DNA from: Mesostigma viride
Lineage: Eukaryota > Streptophyta > Mesostigmatophyceae > Mesostigmatales > Mesostigmataceae
Direction of reading: 5' to 3'
DNA length: 43,445 nt
NCBI GenBank assembly: GCA_009746045.1
Contig: RPFO01000311.1
Span: forward strand, 1 to 43,445
Program-made: the position numbers and the translations under genes
Part shown: piece after piece, positions 19,486 through 28,353 of the stretch
Numbering within the stretch: position 1 is the first letter of the stretch
Layout: each line of letters starts with the position of its first letter
Notes under the pieces: model-generated
What the model saw: only the letters and a program-made list of their open reading frames with translations
What the model was told of the DNA's origin: nothing
The model's database searches: none

Positions 19486-19651
19486 AAAACCTCTTGCCCT
19501 TGTACAGATACCCGCCTACCAGTGCGGCTATGATGATGAAGAACACTACAAGGAATGCCTTTCTCTCCGCTGGCGTCATTGGCTGCGAAGGGGCGGTGCT
19601 GATATACCCAGTCTGTCTATTGGAGCTTCCTAAGTTAATGTTGACCTTCAT
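19463..19651 (-). CDS. Small single-pass membrane protein (62 aa)
   Basis: Starts MKVNINLGSS (19651), preceded by TATAAAA just upstream. The central hydrophobic segment FLVVFFIIIAALVGGYLY (about residues 33-50) is a transmembrane helix, followed by a positively charged tail (KGKRFFRF) that would face the cytosol. Such peptides are common in NCLDV inner membranes; the exact role is unknown. It overlaps the end of the J-domain gene tail to tail. Confidence 0.6.
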   Translation of the reverse strand: MKVNINLGSSNRQTGYISTAPSQPMTPAERKAFLVVFFIIIAALVGGYLYKGKRFFRFLGTR

Positions 19652-19724
19652 GAGTTTTATATGATGTTAATGTAAATAAAGACAATTTTATTCGATCATG
19701 TTTTAATTACACGAGCAATCGGAC

Positions 19725-20411
19725 TCAGTCCGACCCCATATCCTGGGCCTGGTCAACGGGCTCCCTATCAATGAACGAGTAGCCGTGTGGGATGCGGTTG
19801 TTAGGGAAGAACTGCACCATCTTCACGATGGGGCTGCATCCAAACTGCTTGTCCATGAACCACAGCCTCGGCACCTCGAGGATGACCTGCACTTCCATTC
19901 CCTTTTCCAAATCCTCCATTGTCGCCGGCTGCTTGGTGTCATCAAAAAACTGGCAGTCGGGCTTCCCGTTTCGGAACGGAATGGAGCACTTGAGAGTGGG
20001 GGGGTATTGCTCCTTCTTGGAGGGCTTGACCGCGGACGTGTAGAGCTCGTTCACCACGTCGAAGCTGATCTTCTTGTTGAACCAAATGGTGCTTTTCTCA
20101 AAGGACGTGTTTTTGTTTCGCTCGTCGAACGCGGTCCACCGTTCGTAGAACTTGCCGATATCCTCTTCCTTGCTGAGGTAGTCATCGAAGCTCAGGTCCA
20201 GACTGTACTTTTGCGCCTGCGCCTTTCCCTCAAAACAGCTCACGCCGAATGGGACTCTCATCTTCGGCGTCTGGATGCGGATGGGGATTTCCTTCCCGTC
20301 CTTGTCATAGTTCAGGTACACCGACAGCCCGCCAGTGGTGGACCTCTTGGGGTCGCGGTATATAACCTTCTCTGGGTCAAAGTCCTCAAAGAGGACGATC
20401 GTGGACGCCAT
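19725..20411 (-). CDS. Conserved NCLDV protein, resembles DUF5871-type (possible ssDNA-binding)
   Basis: The 228-residue product has a layout I associate with a protein family widespread in phycodnaviruses and related viruses (DUF5871-like): VSCFEGKAQAQKYSLDLSF near residue 58, TLKCSIPFRNGKPDCQFFDD near 138, then a conserved KGMEVQVILEVPRLWFMDKQ and FGCSPIV at the end. Members have been suggested to be single-stranded-DNA-binding proteins with an OB-like fold; I cannot confirm this here. ATG at 20411, complete frame. Confidence 0.6.
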   Translation of the reverse strand: MASTIVLFEDFDPEKVIYRDPKRSTTGGLSVYLNYDKDGKEIPIRIQTPKMRVPFGVSCFEGKAQAQKYSLDLSFDDYLSKEEDIGKFYERWTAFDERNKNTSFEKSTIWFNKKISFDVVNELYTSAVKPSKKEQYPPTLKCSIPFRNGKPDCQFFDDTKQPATMEDLEKGMEVQVILEVPRLWFMDKQFGCSPIVKMVQFFPNNRIPHGYSFIDREPVDQAQDMGSD

Positions 20412-20506
20412 GTGGACAACTTGCGGACGCTGAGGACGCTGAGGACGCTTGGGATGAATGGTGGGACAAGGACGAGCGGTGCGAGAACGAGCTCAGATCC
20501 AAGGAT

Positions 20507-21115
20507 TCACAGGGGCGGGGGGGTTTTATACCACCTCGTCTGCCCATCTGCCAACGTGGATCTCCTCCCCATCGACGTGGATCCCGCGTCACTAGGAGAT
20601 CCAATTGCCACGTCAGTAGCTGGAGATGTGCGATCAACGATGACCTTGCAATCTGCCAGAAACCGTCCCAAGGGTGTACGGCCCTTCATGTCATGCACAA
20701 ATTGGCACACGAGCTGGATGTTGCCTGGGCTGTACTCCGCGTTGGTGTCGATCAGATCCATAGCCGCCGAGAGGGGCGCGCGCCGCCCATCCCACTTGTA
20801 CTCGTGCTGCATGTCCATACCGGTGATCGCGCACTTGCCACCCTGCTTTTCCCACACCCCCTGCAGGTCTTTGTCGCTGATGACGACCCTGCGCTGGTCG
20901 CGGCTCTTCGTGTGTCGCCCCACCCTTCCGAGGAGGTGCCTGAAGTACCCGTCACGCGTGTTGCGGTACGTGGTCACTGACTCCCTCCTGCACTCGCGGC
21001 ACAGCCCCGCGTACCTCCTGTTGCGGCTGTCGAACATGTACTTTTCCTTGGTCTGCTTGCACACGCCACACACCAGCATATCCATGTGTGCCGCCCCTAC
21101 ACGGTACGTGTCCAT
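20507..21115 (-). CDS. HNH-like endonuclease with N-terminal zinc ribbon
   Basis: N-terminal Cys4 ribbon (CGVCKQTKEKYMF ... CRECRRES, residues ~16-42) in the style of HNH-associated ribbons, then an HNH-like core at about residues 88-150: GGKCAITGMDM, then MDLIDTNAEYSPGNIQLVC and HDMKGR. The first His of a canonical HNH is replaced by Asp (D-L-I-D), a variant seen in some viral homing-type nucleases. The C-terminal ~45 residues are Ser/Thr/Gly-rich. Could be a homing or packaging-related nuclease. The 3' end contains a run of seven G, so the exact C-terminus is uncertain. Confidence 0.65.
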   Translation of the reverse strand: MDTYRVGAAHMDMLVCGVCKQTKEKYMFDSRNRRYAGLCRECRRESVTTYRNTRDGYFRHLLGRVGRHTKSRDQRRVVISDKDLQGVWEKQGGKCAITGMDMQHEYKWDGRRAPLSAAMDLIDTNAEYSPGNIQLVCQFVHDMKGRTPLGRFLADCKVIVDRTSPATDVAIGSPSDAGSTSMGRRSTLADGQTRWYKTPPPL

Positions 21116-21127
21116 ATTTGTTGCCTC

Positions 21128-22354
21128 CTATCCGCACAGCGTGACGGCGCTCACATTGCCCACGCGGGATGTGGGGTTGACAGTGAATAACATCTGCTCG
21201 ATCTGCGCGTCGCTTGATGGGGGGGCAGCTGGGTCAGATACGGGCGCCTGGTGGGTCGCGTGCTTAGTGTCTTTCCCTTTATGGTGGAGACGCAAGATGC
21301 ACGCCGAGCCCACGGGGTGCGATTTCGGGAACACGGCGCCTTCGTACGCCTTCGGGTCGTCCTTCTTGAACACCTGCATGCAGGCGGATTGCACCTTGTG
21401 TTTCGATTTGGACGAGGGTTCGTCGTACACCCTCGACCGGTTGCTCTTGAGGAACTGCTGGAGATACGCGGACCTGACCGCGTGCCTGCGCACGACCGCT
21501 GCAGTGCACGCTCCCTGCTGGGTGCCGGAAACACTGCTCTGGCCCACGGCGTGCCCCTTGTTGTTGTAAAACCCGATCGCGGCGTCTCCACCGCTGGACG
21601 CCTTCGCCTCCTCGGTGCTCTCGGCGCCTACCATTCCGCGCAAGGAGGCCTCCAAGGTTCCGTCCATGGCGGCCACGGCGTTCCACACGCGCGCGGGAGT
21701 CAACGCGACTCTCGAAACCAGTGGCAGGTGGTCGAGGATCGTCTGCTCCTTGGTCCGCGTGCACAACATCGTGACCAGCAGGTGCAGGATTTCGACGAGA
21801 CAAGTGGCGTCACATGGGTGGGGGTCGGTGACTGCGCTTTTCCCTATCTCTCTCCACGGGATGGTGGAGAATATGTCCTGCGCGCAGTTGAGCTTTATGG
21901 CGCTCGCTCTCTGCTCCGGTGTGAACGAGGAGCCGACCAGGAGGCTAAGGGATTCCCTGGACATGTCCGCCACCGAGTGGAAGGGTTGGTTGACGATATC
22001 GGAGGCGGCGATGGCTAGCCTCGTCTTGGAGTCGGCGTGCCGCGCCAGTTCTGCCATGCACAGGACCCGCGTCACGTTCTCGATCATCTCATCCGATATG
22101 AGCGCGCACAGGTCCGCCTTTGTGGCGGTTTCAAGGGACCTGGCAGGGATGTCGTGCTGTAAAAGGGATGCCAGCTGGACAGCTTGCCCCCTTGTCAGAC
22201 TGGTCGACACGCCCTTGGCGCATTCGGCGCGCTGTTTGCTGAGTGATTCGTGCCCGCACGCGCGTTTATCGTTGCAAAATGATTGCAAGTACGCTCCTAC
22301 ACGCGTGCAAGGTGGTGCTTCTCTGGCCGCCCTCACAGCGTCCTCTGTGTCCAT
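21128..22354 (-). CDS. Unknown protein with recurring short motif
   Basis: Start placed at MDTEDAVRAAR (22354); an ATG at 22387 would overlap the divergent gene's start. About 408 residues, alanine- and serine-rich, mostly helical. A short pattern recurs: RVGAYLQSF near the N-terminus and, in the C-terminal third, AVRSAYLQQFLKS, KVQSACMQVFKKD and PVGSACILRLHHK. No known domain. The repeated pattern might mark docking or cleavage sites. The HNH-like gene follows 13 bases downstream on the same strand. Confidence 0.65.
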   Translation of the reverse strand: MDTEDAVRAAREAPPCTRVGAYLQSFCNDKRACGHESLSKQRAECAKGVSTSLTRGQAVQLASLLQHDIPARSLETATKADLCALISDEMIENVTRVLCMAELARHADSKTRLAIAASDIVNQPFHSVADMSRESLSLLVGSSFTPEQRASAIKLNCAQDIFSTIPWREIGKSAVTDPHPCDATCLVEILHLLVTMLCTRTKEQTILDHLPLVSRVALTPARVWNAVAAMDGTLEASLRGMVGAESTEEAKASSGGDAAIGFYNNKGHAVGQSSVSGTQQGACTAAVVRRHAVRSAYLQQFLKSNRSRVYDEPSSKSKHKVQSACMQVFKKDDPKAYEGAVFPKSHPVGSACILRLHHKGKDTKHATHQAPVSDPAAPPSSDAQIEQMLFTVNPTSRVGNVSAVTLCG

Positions 22355-22385
22355 CGCGGTATACTCTAAGGATCGGTAAATTTTC

Positions 22386-22673
22386 ATGGAGATACTGGTC
22401 GTGCCGTGTGACAGTCTGGACGCGAGCCGCGGTGTTGTCCCGCTGAAGGACATGTCGCGACTGCGCGTGGGAGTGACGGGCACGGAGAGGGCGATCGCCA
22501 CCGTGCACTGTCGCTGCGGTGCGGTGGCTGAGTTCGACCCCGACGCGGAGAAGAAGGGGCAGCCTATCAACGTGCTGGCTACGTTTGCGTTTCGCCGGCC
22601 TATCTACGGAGACGTGCTCGTCAGTTGCATTGACGGGGCGTATGAAAGGGACCACATTGTTTGGTACGAGTAG
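22386..22673 (+). CDS. Unknown 95-aa protein
   Basis: ORF with ATG at 22386 (MEILVVPCDSL) and GC-rich third positions. The product is compact and beta-rich, with VHCRCGAVAEF in the middle, a Cys pair that may bind metal, and ends HIVWYE. No family recognised. It is convergent with the VLTF2-like gene (stops 2 bases apart) and divergent from the 22354 gene, so the 31 bases between the starts must hold both promoters. Confidence 0.6.
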   Translation: MEILVVPCDSLDASRGVVPLKDMSRLRVGVTGTERAIATVHCRCGAVAEFDPDAEKKGQPINVLATFAFRRPIYGDVLVSCIDGAYERDHIVWYE

Positions 22674-22675
22674 AA

Positions 22676-23422
22676 TTACTTCTGATTGGATTTGGCTTTA
22701 ATATTTACAAACTTGTCGAGGGAGCACCCCTTGCTCACCATGGGCTTTGCGCGCTTGAGCGACAACACGCCCTCCTGTCTGGTCCTCTTGCGGTTATCTA
22801 ATTCGGTCGCCTTCCTGGACGCCTTTTCGTCCGTCACCGCGCTGTTCTTGACGGAGGCGGATTGCGTAAGGGCGTATCGTTGTTTGCTGATGGCGTTTGC
22901 GCAATCCACCTGCTGGATTACCTCCATGGGGTACGGCGGCTCCCTCGTCATGTGTATGTGGGTGTGCGAGGCAGCTCTGAACTGGTCTATGTCCATGTAC
23001 CCGCCGAACATTTTGAGACACGCTCGCGCAGGGGCCGTCACCACGCCCGGGAACGGGACCCCTTTGTGCGACTTGTACCACAGCCGCTGCGTCATCAGGA
23101 ACAGGTGGCTGTTGGTCAGTTCCCTGGACACGCCTCCCTCTCTGGAGTTGTACGCCTTTGCGCAGTTGAAGGAGCAGAAGCACCCCTTCACGAGGAACCC
23201 CTTTCCGTCCTTGTACGCAACCGGCAGAGGGCAGGGGATGTTGGTGAAAGTGTGACAACACCACCAGCAAGCCACGTTCGTTGACAACGGCCACTTCTTG
23301 TCAGCCAACAGATTCAGCAGTGCCGTGCCCTTGTAAACTATCGGCGCGGTGGGCGCCTTGATTTCCAGGTCTGTATCACTGTACACGGAGTGGACGTCGT
23401 CGTCGGCGCCCGCGTCGTCCAT
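22676..23422 (-). CDS. VLTF2-like late transcription factor
   Basis: Resembles poxvirus late transcription factor VLTF-2 (A1L) and its NCLDV homologues. The diagnostic zinc-binding region is at residues 50-92: ACWWCCHTF, IPCPLPVAY, then VKGCFCSFNCAKAYNSR, the FCS-type finger pattern. The start at 23422 was chosen because it overlaps the upstream stop as TAATG; the longer frame reads through the upstream gene. The basic C-terminal region ends with GCSLDKFVNIKAK, a weak PCNA-peptide-like sequence. With VLTF3 it would act on late viral genes together with a viral RNA polymerase not present in this window. Confidence 0.8.
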   Translation of the reverse strand: MDDAGADDDVHSVYSDTDLEIKAPTAPIVYKGTALLNLLADKKWPLSTNVACWWCCHTFTNIPCPLPVAYKDGKGFLVKGCFCSFNCAKAYNSREGGVSRELTNSHLFLMTQRLWYKSHKGVPFPGVVTAPARACLKMFGGYMDIDQFRAASHTHIHMTREPPYPMEVIQQVDCANAISKQRYALTQSASVKNSAVTDEKASRKATELDNRKRTRQEGVLSLKRAKPMVSKGCSLDKFVNIKAKSNQK

Positions 23423-24177
23423 TATTGTCCCGATGGGATCAGCTTGTCCTGTCGCACTCCGCTGTTGAGGATGCACCCCTTTGTAGACGGGTGAAACACG
23501 AGCGAGCGGCCGTCCCCGCTGATAACCCTCAGGAACCTAGCGTGGGGGGACTCCTCGACGCTCACTCCCTGTGTGCGCAGGTACTGGACGATGCACCACA
23601 CGTATTGGCGAATGCCCGCCGCAGCGTAGAAGTCCCTCTCTGGCCCCAGCAGCCACGTTATGATGTCCGTGACGTCCGCGTTGTCCTCGGACGAAAACCA
23701 GGATCCGAACGACGCGGACAGGACGGAGAGTTTTGTGACCGCGCGGTTCTCGCTCGAGTCTGCTATCGGTTTAGTAGGCGGGAACGTGACGGGCGTCGAG
23801 TCGGCCAGCGAGTACGTGACGACAAACTCCTCGCCGCGGTGCGCGTACGTGACGGCGAGGGAGATGGGCCCCCCTTCGGCCTCGGTGATGATGTCAAGGT
23901 TCATCGACTGTGCCAACTCGTTCCCCGGCGTGCACACGGCGCCTCCTCCCTTCTCTAGCAGCTCGCAGAATTTGGACGTGACGTGGACCCAGTTCTTGTC
24001 GCTGCACGCCACCACTTCGTCCACTTCGTACTCCTGATCGTCGCACTCCAGCTCCGTGGTCACGATCCGGTTGAACCTGCGAAACGCTAACCGGACGGTG
24101 CCGATGAGGAAGAGGAGGTACCACGCGATGGTCTGCAGCACGCACCTGAAGGCGACGACGATAGTGGGTGCCGTCAT
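23422..24177 (-). CDS. N-terminally anchored membrane protein, unknown
   Basis: 251 residues. Residues ~4-30 form a hydrophobic segment (VLQTIAWYLLFLIGTVRLAF) followed by basic residues, as in a signal anchor. The rest is a soluble mixed domain with no recognised motif (SLAVTYAHRGEEFVVTYSL; DIITWLLGPERDFY). The start ATG overlaps the previous gene's stop (ATGA), and its stop overlaps the VLTF2 start (TAATG), so these three genes form a tightly packed co-directional run. Could be an inner-membrane virion protein. Confidence 0.65.
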   Translation of the reverse strand: MTAPTIVVAFRCVLQTIAWYLLFLIGTVRLAFRRFNRIVTTELECDDQEYEVDEVVACSDKNWVHVTSKFCELLEKGGGAVCTPGNELAQSMNLDIITEAEGGPISLAVTYAHRGEEFVVTYSLADSTPVTFPPTKPIADSSENRAVTKLSVLSASFGSWFSSEDNADVTDIITWLLGPERDFYAAAGIRQYVWCIVQYLRTQGVSVEESPHARFLRVISGDGRSLVFHPSTKGCILNSGVRQDKLIPSGQ

Positions 24178-24416
24178 CCCTGCGCGTCCGTTGTATTATT
24201 GTTGAGAGCAATTTTAAGCTCAACAGAACGCACCTTGGCGCTGTCCGTTACGAAAGTCCCCTCCACGTATTGTCTATACTTCTCAGACAACGCCGCGCCT
24301 TTTTCGTCCAGCTTGTTTATCGACGAAGGTTTCAATGCGAGAGGCTCGGTCAGCGTCTTCGTGGTTGCTGTCACACTTGAGTCGGATAACATGTCATCAT
24401 ACCACCCCCCGGCCAT
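24174..24416 (-). CDS. Unknown 80-aa protein
   Basis: Starts MAGGWYDDML (24416). Small, hydrophilic, helical in its second half (GAALSEKYRQYVEGTF). It overlaps the following membrane-protein gene by four bases (ATGA). No recognised domain. Its ATG also overlaps the ATG of a probable small gene on the other strand. Confidence 0.55.
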   Translation of the reverse strand: MAGGWYDDMLSDSSVTATTKTLTEPLALKPSSINKLDEKGAALSEKYRQYVEGTFVTDSAKVRSVELKIALNNNTTDAQG

Positions 24417-24560
24417 GTGCGATAGTCACCTACGAGTACCACAAGACAAATGTTTCCTGCGTGGAACGCGTCGACGAGTACGTGATGCTGTACGCCCCGA
24501 ACAAGAGGAGCCCCCAAGCCCTTCGTACACTTTGGCAGCGTGCACCCGCTCGACCGTTAG
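24415..24560 (+). CDS. Probable small gene (~50 aa), frame disturbed
   Basis: From ATG at 24415 two stretches with strongly GC-rich third positions follow in successive frames: IVTYEYHKTNVSCVERVDEY (frame 2) and KPFVHFGSVHPLDR ending at TAG 24558-24560 (frame 3). Joining them needs two changes, each consistent with two missing bases (near 24420 and in the C run at about 24512). The opposite strand shows poorer codon choice. No family recognised. Divergent from the 24416 gene and 95 bases upstream of the cysteine desulfurase. Confidence 0.4.
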
Positions 24561-24655
24561 TGCGGGACCCGTCAGCCCTCGCGTGTCGTCGCGCAGGTAC
24601 CTCAACGGGGTACTTAACAAAATCGCACGTATCTCTAACGAAGCGGAAGGCGAGC

Positions 24656-25809
24656 ATGAAGAGCACTCAGCGTGCCATCGTTTATTTTGACAACAACAGC
24701 ACGACCAAGCCCCACAAGCAGGTCGCGGACACCATGGGTAAGACCGTCCTGTCGCTGTACGGCAACGCATCCAGCAGCCACGTGCCAGGCAAAGAGTCCC
24801 ACGATGTGATAGAGAAGGCGCGTGCCGCCGTGGCCAAGGGGGTGGGGGCGGACGCGGAGGATGTGGTGTTCACGGGCGGGGCCACGGAGTCCAACAACCT
24901 GATCCTTCACAGCGTCCTGGAGCGCGCGCATTGGAAGGGGGTGGTGCTGACCACCAAGATCGAGCACCCCAGCATCATCCAGCCGCTCCTGCACATCCGC
25001 AAGGTCAGCAGGGGCGCGGTGAAGGTGGTGCAGCTGCCGGTGGACCACGAGGGGTTTCTGAATATGGACAGCCTCGAGGAGGCCGTGCGCAAGTGGAGGG
25101 GGCGGATCAAACTGTGCGCCATCATATACGCCAACAACGAGATCGGCACGATCCAGAACTTCGCCGCCATCCGCCGCGCTGTCGGCAAGGATGTGCACAT
25201 CCACGCGGACACGACGCAGGTGGCGGGCAAGGCTCCCATCGAGGGCGTGCGGTACATGGACAGCTTCACCGTGTCCGGTCACAAGATGCACGGTGTCAAG
25301 GGCATCGGCGCGCTCGTGGTGAGGGGGGGATAGGCGACGTGAAGCCCATGATGTTCGGCGGGGGGCAGGAGCACGGGGTGCGGCCGGGGACGGAGAGCCC
25401 CCCTCTTATTGCCAGTTTGGCGCAGGCGGTCAGCATGAACATGTCGCGGAAGGGGCGCAGGGATTGGAAGCGGGTGGTGGCGCTGACGCAGGAGACCAGG
25501 GAGAGATTGGAGCTCCTGGGCGCCGTGTTCAACGGGCCGAGCGACCCGCGTCACAGGATGGGCAACCTGATTAGCTTTGCCATACCGGGGACAGACGGCA
25601 GGAGCCTGGTAAAGCACCTGTCCAAGCACGGCATCTGCGCCAACGTGGGCAGCGCTTGCTCCAAGGCGAAGAGGAGCCGCGTGCTGCAGTCCATAGGCGT
25701 GCCCGAGGAGATAGAAAAGGGCACGGTCAGGATAGGCTTGAGCGTGTACACCACGCGCAAGGATGTGGATTACTTGTTGCAATGTTTGAGAGGTTTGTTA
25801 AAATCTTGA
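24656..25809 (+). CDS. Cysteine desulfurase, NifS/IscS-type
   Basis: Pyridoxal-phosphate enzyme that takes sulfur from cysteine to form a persulfide for Fe-S clusters or thio-modified tRNA. All key elements are present: N-terminal VYFDNNSTTKPHKQV, GNASSSHVPGK, the PLP lysine in SGHKMHGVKGIGAL (about residue 208), and the active cysteine loop NVGSACSKAKRS (about residue 332). About 384 residues, standard length. The frame changes in a run of seven G at 25323-25329, consistent with one missing base. This enzyme is rare in DNA viruses, so it is probably acquired from a cell. No scaffold (IscU-like) gene is seen beside it. Confidence 0.93.
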
Positions 25810-25812
25810 AAT

Positions 25813-26349
25813 ATGAATGAATACATGTGCATCATATGCGACGTTGGTGCCGTGCACTACGGCGCGGGCACCGAGCTGTGCCGACCCTGCAAAGACAGGC
25901 TAGACCACGTGACGTGCGCGGGGCACTTGAGGTATTTCATAGACGCGTGCGAGATGTGCGGACTGCACCCTCACGCGGCAGCGGACATGATGCGTGACTA
26001 TTTGTCTCGCTGGTGTCGCCACGCGGGCGATCTCGTGCAATTCACGGGCGCCGTCGTGTACTGCGACAACGCGCAGGCCGTGAGCGCGATACTGAACGAG
26101 TACAGCCAGAGGAGGCGGTACGACGACGTTGTGGGGCACATCCCGTTTGCGCGCGTGCTGTTCCGCGCCGGCTGCGTCTTCAAGAGGGCATCACTGAATC
26201 GCGCGCTGGGGGAAATGCTTGCCATGCCCCGCCCCGCACCGCCGACGCTGGCCTTGCGCTGTTATTGGGGGCTGTCCACACGGGACATGGCGGCGTTAAG
26301 GGAGGCGGGGGTGTACGCGGCGGGCGTGGTCAGCCAAAGAACTTTCTGA
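25813..26349 (+). CDS. Cysteine-rich unknown protein downstream of the desulfurase
   Basis: 178 residues, start MNEYMCIICDVG four bases after the desulfurase stop, so probably co-transcribed. Cysteines occur as CIICD, CRPCKD, CEMCGL in the first ~60 residues with His near them (HVTCAGHL), a zinc-finger or metal-cluster pattern. The rest is helical. No family recognised. The position invites a link with the desulfurase (a sulfur or Fe-S recipient), which is only inference. The 3' end overlaps the convergent gene by 20 bases. Confidence 0.6.
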   Translation: MNEYMCIICDVGAVHYGAGTELCRPCKDRLDHVTCAGHLRYFIDACEMCGLHPHAAADMMRDYLSRWCRHAGDLVQFTGAVVYCDNAQAVSAILNEYSQRRRYDDVVGHIPFARVLFRAGCVFKRASLNRALGEMLAMPRPAPPTLALRCYWGLSTRDMAALREAGVYAAGVVSQRTF

Positions 26350-26860
26350 TGTCGTGCGTGTTCAGTTTCCGCATCTCCTTGCGCCTCTTCTCTTCCAGCG
26401 CGGCCTCCTTCGCCTCCTCCTGCCGCCGCCTCTTCCGGTTGAGGCATTCCTCCATGATTATCCTCTTTTGGCGATGGTACTCCTCCTCGGCCGCCTTGCT
26501 CGCCTCTCTCTCCGCCTTCTTGCTCATCCACGCGTCAAACGCCCGGTCCTGTATCCGGAAGAGGTCGTCCATGTCCACGCCCAGCTCGGGTGGCACGCGC
26601 TCCTTCACCCTCTCCCTCGTGGCCATCACGAGTCCCTCCATGGCCGTCCCGTGGAAATGCTGTCTCAAAGTCAGGTACCTCCTCTTTATGTCCATCGGCT
26701 CCGGTGGCGGGTGCTTCATGATGCACCGGATGCGTTTGAAGCGGTCGTAGCACCCCTCCGCGATGTCCAGGCATCCTTCCATGAGACACTCCATCAGCTG
26801 GGGGCGGTCACCCTCACTCACGGCGCCCGCCTGCTCCATCGCGGACTCGGCGCTGCCCAT
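26330..26860 (-). CDS. Basic coiled-coil protein with C-terminal PIP-like motif
   Basis: 176 residues, start MGSAESAMEQAG (26860). The second half is a long charged helix (KKAEREASKAAEEEYHRQKR; RKRRRQEEAKEAALEEKRRK). The protein ends THDIRKFFG, which matches the spacing of a PCNA-interacting peptide (x-x-x-I-x-x-F-F) without the usual leading Gln. The J-domain protein has DIRNFF near its end. I infer attachment to the viral PCNA. Divergent from the SprT gene with a 38-base AT-rich gap. Confidence 0.6.
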   Translation of the reverse strand: MGSAESAMEQAGAVSEGDRPQLMECLMEGCLDIAEGCYDRFKRIRCIMKHPPPEPMDIKRRYLTLRQHFHGTAMEGLVMATRERVKERVPPELGVDMDDLFRIQDRAFDAWMSKKAEREASKAAEEEYHRQKRIIMEECLNRKRRRQEEAKEAALEEKRRKEMRKLNTHDIRKFFG

Positions 26861-26898
26861 GTCGGATAAATAATATTAGATGCTGTGATTATACAGAG

Positions 26899-28155
26899 AT
26901 GTCGGTGGCGCCAAACAGTCGGTATTGCAGGTGGCTCGCCAACGATCCGGACAGTCGCTGTCTGTGGAGCAAGTCCGGATGCGGACGGGACAGCCCGTGG
27001 GTGGAGTTCCTGATCCTGCACGGCGCGAACGGGACGAACGAGCTGCGAGGGAAGAGTGCCGCCGCTAAGCGCAAGCTGTACACAAAGTACAAGGCAAAGT
27101 TGGAACGCTGCAAGGACGTGCGAGCGAGAGGGGCGCATTTTGACAGAGAGATCCGACCGGATATCTGCTCGTGGATCGCTGACGTGGAGGCGCCGACGCA
27201 CCCGTCCGACTGGAGGTGGAGAAATGTGTTAGCGGAGATACGCAAGAAGAAGATCCTTGACAACAACTTCGACCCAACCCGCATGACGCCCGATACGCTT
27301 TACACGGTGGCGCAGGTGATGAACACCCACCTCTACGCCGGTTCCATCGACATGGACGACGTCGACTTTACAGTAGAACACAAACGAGATGAGGAAGTTC
27401 GCGGGGCCATGGCGAGCAAGGTCGAGCATAAGGAGATCGTATATTACGCCCCCGCGTTCTTCGAAACCAGCATGTACTTTAAGCACGGGTACGTGGTGAG
27501 GGTGGACGACGTGGTCACCACCAACCTGCTCGAATTTTTGGTCCACACTTTGGCGCACGAGATGATGCATTTGGTCAGCGATCATTTGTGCAGCGGGCTA
27601 GGCGAAGGTGTCGAGGCGGAAAATGCCGGGGGGCATCACGACACATTCTTGGCATTGAACAAACGCTTTCACGGCCACTCGGACAAGATGTATTGTTACT
27701 GGTCCCACGCGGTTCCTTCGACCGACGACAGGGAGACCTACAAGAGGAACTTGAAAATTCATGGCGAGTCGATGCGGTTTTGTACCGAAAACTTGACCCG
27801 AATCGCGAAGGACGTCACCACGGTAATTCGTCGAGCGCGCAAGTGGAGCGAGTTGCTACAACAGAGAGGGGGGGAGGTAACGGAGGCGGAGAGGAAGGAT
27901 CACCGCCGAGCCCAAAAGTTCAAGAAGAATGTGATCGCGGACGTGCGTGAGTCCTTCAAATATAGAACGAATCTACTGAAAACGATGCAATTTTACCTGG
28001 CATCCTCGAGGCATCACTACGGCAGTGATCCAGAGATTTTGGCCTTGCGGAGACAATTAAGCCTTTTAACCAACAGGTTAGCGAACCAGATAGAGGAGTT
28101 GCGGGGGTTGGCGAACATGTTGACCGCGTCAGCGGTCGTAAAAGGGGAGACCTAG
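26899..28155 (+). CDS. SprT/Spartan-like zinc metalloprotease
   Basis: 418 residues. The HExxH motif occurs as LAHEMMHLV at about residues 218-226, with a further His (GGHHDTF ... FHGHS, about residues 245-260) that fits a third ligand. Upstream context (DFDVxx-like strands and YYAPAF) fits the SprT layout. Cellular Spartan digests DNA-protein crosslinks at replication forks. The C-terminal half is a helical bundle (RKWSELLQQR; LRRQLSLLTNRLANQ) without a recognised domain. A role in replication or repair is likely from family knowledge, not shown here. Confidence 0.75.
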   Translation: MSVAPNSRYCRWLANDPDSRCLWSKSGCGRDSPWVEFLILHGANGTNELRGKSAAAKRKLYTKYKAKLERCKDVRARGAHFDREIRPDICSWIADVEAPTHPSDWRWRNVLAEIRKKKILDNNFDPTRMTPDTLYTVAQVMNTHLYAGSIDMDDVDFTVEHKRDEEVRGAMASKVEHKEIVYYAPAFFETSMYFKHGYVVRVDDVVTTNLLEFLVHTLAHEMMHLVSDHLCSGLGEGVEAENAGGHHDTFLALNKRFHGHSDKMYCYWSHAVPSTDDRETYKRNLKIHGESMRFCTENLTRIAKDVTTVIRRARKWSELLQQRGGEVTEAERKDHRRAQKFKKNVIADVRESFKYRTNLLKTMQFYLASSRHHYGSDPEILALRRQLSLLTNRLANQIEELRGLANMLTASAVVKGET

Positions 28156-28353
28156 ACCACCCCCTGATTTGTATCTGTCACCTCTATTATGAACGCAATG
28201 GGGCCGCTCAGCAAGCCAGAGGTGGCCCCCCTGAGCATCTGGTGAACCGCATGTGTGCAAAAAGTTTGAGAGACTCGTGTAATTCCATGCACATTGGGTT
28301 AATTGGATGCGTGGTTTTATTAACATAAACATATAGACATCATGGGCATGACC

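Noticed and set aside
24430-24657. Minus-strand gene beginning MLAFRFVRD opposite the cysteine desulfurase start
   Set aside because: Needs two frame changes and shows poor codon choice; the plus-strand reading at 24415-24560 has strongly GC-rich third positions.
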